Assembly (NCBI RefSeq): GCF_037203605.1
Contig: NZ_JBBDHC010000008.1
Location: 1-64,000, forward strand
Direction of reading: 5' to 3'
Origin: Denitratimonas tolerans
GTDB lineage: Bacteria; Pseudomonadota; Gammaproteobacteria; Xanthomonadales; Xanthomonadaceae
Length of the DNA: 64,000 nt
The position numbers and the translations under genes were made by a program. Every line of letters begins with the position of its first letter. Positions within the stretch are counted from its first letter, which is position 1. Shown one piece after another: positions 61,125 to 64,000 of this stretch. The notes beneath the pieces are model-generated. The model was not told the origin of the DNA and did not search any database. It was given only the letters and a program-made list of their open reading frames with translations.

Positions 61125-61988
61125 TCACAGGTCGTTGCGCAGGATGACGTCGAGGTTGAAGCACTGGCGACGGCTCTGATGGTGGCTGAGGTAGTAGCCG
61201 TTGCTGGTGCGCTGGGTGTCGGTGAACCACCGCGAACCGGCGGCGCGTTGGCTGTCGCAGTTGAGAAAGCCGTCCGAACACGAGTGGAGCCAGGCCTGGG
61301 TGATGGTGAGACCGACCTGGTACTGGTAGCCGCCGCAGTAGCTGTTGGCGGTCCACACTGCGGAACGCACGTTGCTGCCGGTCACCGACCAGAAGCCCTT
61401 GGGCAGCGCGGGACGCCCCGTGGTGCCGTAGAGGTTCTGCGCGTTGTACTGCGACATCCAGTGGGTCTGCTGCATTTTCACCGCATCCGAGGCGTAGCCC
61501 AGCAGCCAGCCGAGCGACTTTTCGAACACATTGCCCGCCGTCACCGCATTGGCCAGCGGCGTGCCGGCCGAGGACGGCGCCAGCGCGTTGACCCAGCGGA
61601 TCTTGCTGATGATGTTGGGATAGCGGCTGTCGAACGTCGGGTTCGACATGATCCAGCGCATCACGTTGCCGCCGTTGGAGTGCGTGATCACCACCAGATC
61701 GGTGATGCCGCGTGCGCTGATGAAGGTGGTGAGCTGGCCTGCGAGACAGCCCGCCGCGCGGCTGTCCCACATGTAGCGCTCGAATTCGCAGTTGATGACG
61801 GTGTAGTTGGCCTGATTGGGCAAGCCCTGACGCACCGAGTTGACCATGTCCGCAGTCCAGTAGTCGGCCAGCGCATTGGTCTGGTTGCCGGTGCCGTGGA
61901 CAAAGGCGACGCCCGTCACGGCATGGGCCGCGCAGGTCGCGACAAGCAGCACGAGACCGGCGATGAGCCGGCCAGCAAGACGTTTCAT
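61125..61988 (-). CDS. Secreted alpha/beta-hydrolase (esterase/lipase-like)
   Basis: Exported protein of 287 residues with a signal peptide (LVLLVATCAAHA). The fold opens with VAFVHGTGNQTNALADYW (oxyanion region HG). The nucleophile elbow is VITHSNGGN with Ser104, and candidate Asp/His residues are in SDGFLNC and YLSHHQSRRQ. Several cysteines (CEFE, AAGCLAG, YCGG, HSCSDGFLNC) suggest disulfides outside the cytoplasm. It most resembles lipase-class serine hydrolases, but the substrate is unknown. GGGGAG precedes the ATG. It is first of a two-gene unit with the DUF4785 gene. Confidence 0.85.
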   Translation of the reverse strand: MKRLAGRLIAGLVLLVATCAAHAVTGVAFVHGTGNQTNALADYWTADMVNSVRQGLPNQANYTVINCEFERYMWDSRAAGCLAGQLTTFISARGITDLVVITHSNGGNVMRWIMSNPTFDSRYPNIISKIRWVNALAPSSAGTPLANAVTAGNVFEKSLGWLLGYASDAVKMQQTHWMSQYNAQNLYGTTGRPALPKGFWSVTGSNVRSAVWTANSYCGGYQYQVGLTITQAWLHSCSDGFLNCDSQRAAGSRWFTDTQRTSNGYYLSHHQSRRQCFNLDVILRNDL

Positions 61989-62308
61989 TCGATTGTTCTC
62001 CCCGGAGTCTTCTGATGGGGCGACCCGGTGCGATCCCGTTCCCTCGCACACCGATGCCGCCATCGCCCGGCGTTTCCCTTGGCCGAAGCAGGACGCAGCA
62101 TACGCAAGCGAATGGAAAGCGCAAGCTCTTTCGATGTTGCGCCGCCGCAACGAAAAACCGGAAACCGCCTCACGCTTCCCGCCCGCGAGCGTGATCGTGC
62201 ACTCGTTTTCCCGGGATGCGGCCCGCGTCGGCAGGCCCGCATTACCCCCTGCACCGCGCGCCGCGCGACAATGCGTGGTGACATCGCATTGCCCAAGGAG
62301 TCACCGCC
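61989..62308. other. Intergenic region between divergent esterase and reductase genes
   Basis: This 320-base stretch must contain both promoters. The reductase has AAGGAG at 62295-62300. A GACAAT -10-like hexamer lies near 62267. A 94-codon open frame on the plus strand (62028-62312) is Arg/Pro-rich with no recognisable domain, and I do not regard it as a gene. I see no hairpin or repeat of note. Confidence 0.5.
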
Positions 62309-63487
62309 ATGAAGCACGTCTTCGACCACCTCATCATCGGTGCCGGCATGACCGCCGACGCCGCCGCACACGCGATCCACGAGATCGATCCGGGTGCCTC
62401 CATCGGCGTCATTGGCGCGGAGAAACATCCGCCCTACAACCGCCCGCCGCTGAGCAAGGCGCTGTGGAAGGATGCCGGCGAGAACAGTATCTGGCGGCCG
62501 ACTGCAGACAGCGGCGCACAGCTTTTCCTCGGCCGCCGCGCGGTGGCGCTGGATGCCGATGCACACACCGTCACCGACGACCGGGGCGACCGCTATGAAT
62601 ACGGCAAGCTGCTGCTTGCCACCGGCGGCAGCGCGCGCCGTCCGGCCTTCGAAGGCGACCGCATCCTCGCCTACCGCAGCCTCGACGACTATCACCGCCT
62701 GCTGGAACTGGCGGGCAAGAACGCGCGGATCGTGGTGATCGGCGGCGGCTTCATCGGCTCGGAAATTGCCGCGGCGCTCGCCGGCCACGGCTGCCGGGTC
62801 ACGATGGTGTTTCCGGAGCCCGTGCTGGGCGCGCGCGCTTATCCGGCGGACCTGTGCCGGTTCATCGAAGCCTATTACCGGGAACACGGCGTCGACGTGC
62901 TCGCAGGCCGCAAGGTGACGAACGGCGAGCAGGTCGGCGCGCGGGTGAAGCTCGTGCTCGACGACGGCGGCACGCTGGAGGCCGATGCCGTGGTCGCGGG
63001 CCTCGGGATCATCCCGGAAACCGCGCTGGCCGAGGCCGCCGGCGCGCAGATCGACAACGGCATCGTGGTGGACGAGTGCATGCGCACCACCGTGATCGAC
63101 ATTTTTGCCGCCGGCGACGTGGCCAACTTCCCCAGCCAGACGCTGGGCCGACGCCGCGTGGAGCACGAGGACACCGCCAACTCCACCGGCCGCATCGCCG
63201 GTCTTGCGATGGCCGGCAAGCCCGAACCCTACGCCGAACTGCCGTTCTTCTATTCGGACCTGTTCGACCTGGGCTACGAGGCGGTCGGCACGCTCGATGC
63301 GCGCCTGGAGATGATCGAGGACTGGGTCGAACCCAACCGCGAAGGCGTCATCTACTACCTCGACCAGGGCCGCGTGCGCGGCGTGCTGCTGTGGAATACC
63401 TGGGGCCGGGTCGACGCCGCGCGCGCGCTGATCGCGGACGTCGGCCCGCACTCGGAACAGACCCTGCGCGGGCGCATCCGCGGCTGA
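62309..63487 (+). CDS. FAD-dependent NAD(P)H oxidoreductase (AIF / ferredoxin reductase-like)
   Basis: Flavoprotein of 392 residues. The FAD motif is HLIIGAGMTADAAAHAI, followed by PPYNRPPLSK typical of ferredoxin-reductase and apoptosis-inducing-factor-like enzymes. The NAD(P) motif is IVVIGGGFIGSEIAAAL, and the second FAD motif is DIFAAGDVANF. The C-terminal ~80 residues form the small AIF_C-like dimer domain. Homologues reduce small ferredoxins or quinones; the partner is not obvious here. AAGGAG sits eight bases ahead of the ATG. It stands alone and converges on the FTR1 gene. Confidence 0.88.
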   Translation: MKHVFDHLIIGAGMTADAAAHAIHEIDPGASIGVIGAEKHPPYNRPPLSKALWKDAGENSIWRPTADSGAQLFLGRRAVALDADAHTVTDDRGDRYEYGKLLLATGGSARRPAFEGDRILAYRSLDDYHRLLELAGKNARIVVIGGGFIGSEIAAALAGHGCRVTMVFPEPVLGARAYPADLCRFIEAYYREHGVDVLAGRKVTNGEQVGARVKLVLDDGGTLEADAVVAGLGIIPETALAEAAGAQIDNGIVVDECMRTTVIDIFAAGDVANFPSQTLGRRRVEHEDTANSTGRIAGLAMAGKPEPYAELPFFYSDLFDLGYEAVGTLDARLEMIEDWVEPNREGVIYYLDQGRVRGVLLWNTWGRVDAARALIADVGPHSEQTLRGRIRG

Positions 63488-63506
63488 TTCACCGCGCGCA
63501 GAATGC

Positions 63507-63534
63507 GCAAGGGCCACCCTCGGGTCGCCCTTGC
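63507..63534. terminator. Bidirectional hairpin between the reductase and FTR1 genes
   Basis: GCAAGGGC (63507-63514) pairs with GCCCTTGC (63527-63534); inside, ACCC/GGGT adds a further stem. It lies between convergent stops at 63487 and 63572. Confidence 0.6.
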
Positions 63535-63571
63535 ACCGTTCCTGCGGCTCCTGCCGGCACGGATTTCAGGC

Positions 63572-64000
63572 TCAGTGCGTCTCGACCGCCAGGTGCTGGC
63601 GCGCCTGGACGCGGTTGTAGGCGAAGCCGGCGAGCAGCGCCACCACCATCAGCAGCTGCGCGAGCGCGGATTCCCAGGTCGGATGGATGCCCAGCCAGTC
63701 GATCGAAGGCAGCGGTGCCGGCGACAGGCTGAACCAGCCGGCCTCCTGCAGCGCCGCGACGCCCTTGCCGGTCAGTACCACGGCGAGCACCGCGATCAGG
63801 ATCGAACTGGCCGAGAAGAACGCCCCCAGCGGCAGGCGCCGGCTGGTGCGCAGCATGAGCCAGGCGATCACCGCCAGCACGCCGACCGCGGCAACCATGC
63901 CCGCCACCATCCACGGGTGGTGGCCGTCGGCCCACAGCGCGGCGTAGAACAGGATGGTCTCGAATACCTCGCGATACACCGAGACGAAGGCCAGCACGAA
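63572..64000 (-). CDS. FTR1-family iron permease, C-terminal part (cut by window edge)
   Basis: Only the last ~142 residues are inside the window; the frame stays open past 64000, so the start is unknown. The visible part has about four transmembrane helices. The opening VSVYREVFETILFYAALW contains the REXFE (REXXE-like) iron-binding motif of FTR1/EfeU permeases, and SASSILIAVLAVVLTGKGVAALQEAGW is a conserved later segment. Such proteins move ferric or oxidised ferrous iron across the inner membrane, usually with a periplasmic partner encoded beside them. Those partners, if present, lie beyond the window. The C-terminal tail ends ARQHLAVETH. Confidence 0.88.
   Translation of the reverse strand, partial: FVLAFVSVYREVFETILFYAALWADGHHPWMVAGMVAAVGVLAVIAWLMLRTSRRLPLGAFFSASSILIAVLAVVLTGKGVAALQEAGWFSLSPAPLPSIDWLGIHPTWESALAQLLMVVALLAGFAYNRVQARQHLAVETH

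Noticed and set aside
62028..62312. 94-codon plus-strand frame in the esterase-reductase gap
   Set aside because: Arg/Pro-rich with no domain, and it occupies the space needed for two divergent promoters.

Overview
The window is GC-rich, gene-dense DNA from a free-living gammaproteobacterium, most likely of the Lysobacterales/Xanthomonadales. The support is indirect but consistent: glutamine at GyrA position 83, mtnA next to gyrA, a stand-alone EIIA(Man)-HPr-EI cluster, an ArsR-methyltransferase fusion in front of metH, GTAG-headed palindromic (SMAG/REP-like) repeats, and GGGATTC heptad arrays. I see no tRNA, rRNA, CRISPR array, transposase or prophage. The first ~2.3 kb (a DUF5916 protein) is clearly lower in G+C than the rest and looks acquired or poorly ameliorated.

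Layout. 2.4-10.1 kb: an RND efflux operon (lipoprotein adaptor plus two different RND pumps, all start/stop coupled) reading leftward from a promoter that carries a perfect 11-bp inverted repeat. 10.3-11.0 kb: two small periplasmic cytochromes c. 11.2-14.6 kb: methionine salvage genes mtnB-mtnD-mtnC coupled to a membrane C13-family peptidase. 14.6-17.9 kb: a tandem glycine riboswitch, an unusual repeat-and-hairpin leader, and gcvP. 18-20.3 kb: an ECF sigma factor with two small membrane proteins, and a DUF3617 lipoprotein. 20.4-27.4 kb: an IPTL-CTERM surface protein, an M1 aminopeptidase, and YdbL/YdbH-like envelope proteins. 27.5-33.3 kb: a response regulator, then a threonine operon with a Thr-rich leader peptide, thrA, thrB and thrC. 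33.3-35.7 kb: EIIA-HPr-EI. 35.8-38.9 kb: dihydroorotase, an M23 endopeptidase and a DUF1684 protein. 39.4-42.3 kb: mutL and an M14 peptidase. 42.5-47.5 kb: a SahR-like regulator and metH. 47.8-51.7 kb: gyrA and mtnA. 51.9-57.8 kb: a HerA-like DUF853 ATPase, an Smr protein, putP and uup. 57.8-59.8 kb: a phosphopantetheinyl transferase and kbl. 59.9-64 kb: a DUF4785 protein with a secreted esterase, a FAD reductase, and a truncated FTR1 permease.

How the genes connect. Several loci meet in one-carbon, glycine, threonine and methionine metabolism. ThrABC makes threonine. Kbl takes part in threonine breakdown to glycine. GcvP, under a glycine riboswitch, feeds one-carbon units. MetH uses methyl-tetrahydrofolate to regenerate methionine. 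MtnA, MtnB, MtnC and MtnD recycle methylthioadenosine. Non-coding structure is the most distinctive part of the window: two symmetric 4+4 heptad palindromes (one between thrA and thrB, one inserted in frame in metH), three paired GTAG-REP loci, a pair of GTAG hairpins ahead of metH, and a three-copy repeat leader between the glycine riboswitch and gcvP.
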